A stretch of 64,000 bases of DNA. Origin: Prorocentrum cordatum. Its lineage: Eukaryota; Sar; Dinophyceae; Prorocentrales; Prorocentraceae. Of the stretch, positions 62,430-64,000 are shown piece after piece. Every line of letters starts with the position of its first letter. Position 1 is the stretch's first letter. The stretch spans positions 1-64,000 of the forward strand of contig CAUYUJ010002084.1 of NCBI GenBank assembly GCA_963575745.1, read 5' to 3'. The notes beneath the pieces were generated by a model. That model was given only the letters and a program-made list of their open reading frames with translations, had not been told where the DNA came from and did not search any database. The position numbers were made by a program, and so were the translations under genes.

Positions 62430-63458
62430 GCCACCGGTGGCTACGAGCACAACGTCAGCAAGAGTAATGTGTTTCCTTCTGTCGTAGAACCAGGATCGAA
62501 AGCACACGCGGAGGCCATATTCGGTGGATCTGTTTCCGTCCGTGGGTGTGTCCAGTTCGATAACATGTCCCTGGGGATCCAGACGGCGGTGAATGGGGGC
62601 ATCCAGGGGGAGATCAGGAGGAAGATATTGGTGCGCAGAAGGGGGTTCTATTCCATGGGCCAGTTCTGGGCTAGGAATAGAGTATGGAGGTTCACGAGGT
62701 CGGTGTTCGGGGCTGTGGTGCAGGTGGCGCTCCTCTCGGGCTTGACTACGACGATCCTGACCCCCCACCAGGAGAAGCAGCTCGACAGGGTCCTCGTGGG
62801 GTTCGCTGGGAAGCTCCCTGGAGGCGATGCGTGTGGCAAGGTCCCCATTCTCGATCCTGTAGGCCAGCCTGTCCTAGATGAAGAGGGAGAGCCTCGACTG
62901 AAATATCGGTCGTGCACGGATGAGGTGGATATCAGGCGAGTAGGTGTTGCAGGATGTGGAGTCGAACTGTGCGTGCGTCATCTCAGGATTTATGACAGGT
63001 GGATAAACAGACCAGAGCATCATCCTCAGGAGATCGGGGACGTGTTCGGCCATCTTCCCGTCGAGCCCCTTCCCACGATCCTGGCCACAGGCTCTCTGTC
63101 GTCCAAGGCGAACCCGTATGCGATGCGATTCGCGACCGACGTCATCAGGCTACTTGACAAAGCAGAGGAGCAGGCTTTCCTCGATGAGTTGTTCGTGTTA
63201 GACTCGGAACCTCCCTCGCATCTTCGGCTGAATGTGCGCGCTCTCTTCCTCGACACGGACACGCGCGATCGGTCCCTCGAGGTCGACCTTTGTATCCTCA
63301 GAGCTGCGGCCAAGACGGTGGCGATCCCTCCTCCCGCGGACCTGCACGACAATACTGCAGGGGGGGGCCCTACAAGCCTCGTCAAAAATAAACGGAAGAC
63401 TTCTGAATTCGGTGATTGTGGGGTCAACGCAACTCCAATGCTGACGGATTCCTGTTGA
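62430..63458 (+). pseudogene. LINE-B ORF2 connection domain
   Basis: One open frame of about 340 codons. GGYEHNVSKSNVFPSVV, YSMGQFWARNRVWRFTR and FGAVVQVALLSGLTTTILTP, then KQLDRVLVGFAGKLPGG. This is the order I know downstream of the RT in dinoflagellate LINEs (K-x-E, W-x-R-x-x-W-R, then A-L-S-G-L with L-D). The frame ends in TGA at 63456-63458. Further downstream the protein continues in another frame. Confidence 0.75.
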
Positions 63459-63605
63459 CTCGGACGCAGCGTTGACCAAAAACCAACCCCACCCTCTCAG
63501 CATTGAAGAACGCGCTTTCTGACAAGTGCCGGAAGTATCGTGCCCCAGGATTTCAACTTCAATTTCTGGATATTTTTGACGAGGCTTGTAGGTTGAGAGG
63601 AGGTC
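63359..63605. repeat. Short inverted repeat inside LINE-B
   Basis: CCTACAAGCCTCGTCAAAAA at 63370-63389 recurs as its reverse complement at 63574-63593, with G-rich and C-rich flanks also complementary. The ~185 bp between include the frame change between the connection and zinc-finger parts. Confidence 0.75.
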
Positions 63606-64000
63606 CCCCCTCCTCCGACGGCGTCGTGGCGTTGCGAAGCTGTGCGACTGGGCGGGTCTGGCCTGCGGGCGAGGTGTTTCACGCGAGAAGGGCCCTGCGA
63701 GCTCACCAGAGGTTCTCGACGGAGGGTGGGCATTCGATGAGGTCCACCATGCACGTGGATGCTGTCACCAATCCATGCATCTTCTGTCGCCGGCCGTTCC
63801 GAGCAAGGAGAATTGCGCAGGAGCACGCGTTGCATGCAGCTCTGCAGGGTTGGTGCCCAGTCATGTCCACGCCGTATCGTCACCCTGTCCTGATACCCGA
63901 AGATCTGTCGTGCCCGCTCGCCTCGACAACGGTGGCATCACCATTTGGCGGTCATAACTCAGCCGACTTCCTGTTATTCACTTGGCGGGCCTTGTGCCGA
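63476..64000 (+). pseudogene. LINE-B C-terminal zinc-finger-like segment
   Basis: Frame open from 63476 to the window end. SDKCRKYRAPGFQLQFLDI, RALRAHQRFSTEGG and then CIFCRRPFRARRIAQEHALH, a C-x2-C-x12-H-x2-H arrangement like the C2H2 fingers that end many LINE ORF2 proteins. No stop before the window edge, so the real end lies outside. Confidence 0.7.

Larger units (their letters stand above)
60760..64000 (+). mobile_element. LINE-B: decayed dinoflagellate-type LINE, runs off the window
   Basis: Plus-strand ORF2 remnants in the usual order: endonuclease (60816-61730), RT (61880-62210), connection domain (62430-63458) and a C-terminal zinc-finger-like domain (63476-64000). At least six frame changes. 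No ORF1 is seen; the element may be 5'-truncated, with the endonuclease beginning only about 80 bp after a (TCC)n/(CA)n tract. Confidence 0.85.

Overview
This window reads as nuclear DNA of a dinoflagellate. The strongest evidence is a perfect 22-nt dinoflagellate spliced-leader (DinoSL) sequence on the minus strand at 45011-44990. Three LINE-type retrotransposons agree with this: their endonuclease, reverse transcriptase and cysteine-rich C-terminal domains look like those I know from dinoflagellate genomes. So does a protein with a PDZ-like domain of a kind common in dinoflagellates. The genus cannot be read from the sequence. The window is GC-rich, almost empty of host genes, and made mostly of repeats.

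Layout. 0-9.5 kb: trinucleotide tracts, a CCAAGACGGCCC-type minisatellite with three ~400-bp higher-order units (0.85-2.15 kb), a cluster of fold-back elements (2.7-3.7 kb), short-period minisatellites, and an 8-unit-plus GGCGAAACC array (7.7-8.6 kb). 9.5-15.8 kb: a nearly complete minus-strand LINE (LINE-A) with an intact ORF1 and an ORF2 broken by about three frameshifts. 15.8-24.7 kb: unannotatable GC-rich DNA with further CCAAGANGGCC arrays, (TCC)n, (GAT)n and a 1.2-kb AAGGAATCCTT-type minisatellite. 24.7-33.2 kb: about 8.5 kb of related satellite subfamilies, partly in inverted orientation and separated by a conserved ~37-bp junction box. 32.45-32.91 kb: a clean 73-bp tandem repeat. 34.3-37.06 kb: long (CAT)n and (TCC)n tracts. 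37.9-45.01 kb: a decayed minus-strand LINE (LINE-C) whose putative 5' end coincides with the DinoSL relic, and which carries a 159-bp MITE. 46.87-48.66 kb: the only convincing host gene, an intronless 594-codon ORF on the minus strand. 49-60.7 kb: a second copy of the MITE, duplicated repeats, a long-TIR fold-back family, a GGCGCC minisatellite, an 84-bp tandem array and (CAT)n/(TCC)n tracts. 60.7-64 kb: a decayed plus-strand LINE (LINE-B) that runs off the window.

How it fits together. There is no operon and no pathway here. The biology is that of mobile and repetitive DNA: autonomous LINEs, small non-autonomous inverted-repeat elements, retroposed trans-spliced RNA, and satellites that share cores and junctions. 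The most notable items are the DinoSL at the probable 5' end of a LINE, two MITE copies with 8-bp target duplications, a satellite superfamily sharing an AATAAA/GTCCG core, and a ~70-bp conserved block buried in otherwise degenerate CCAAGANGGCC arrays.
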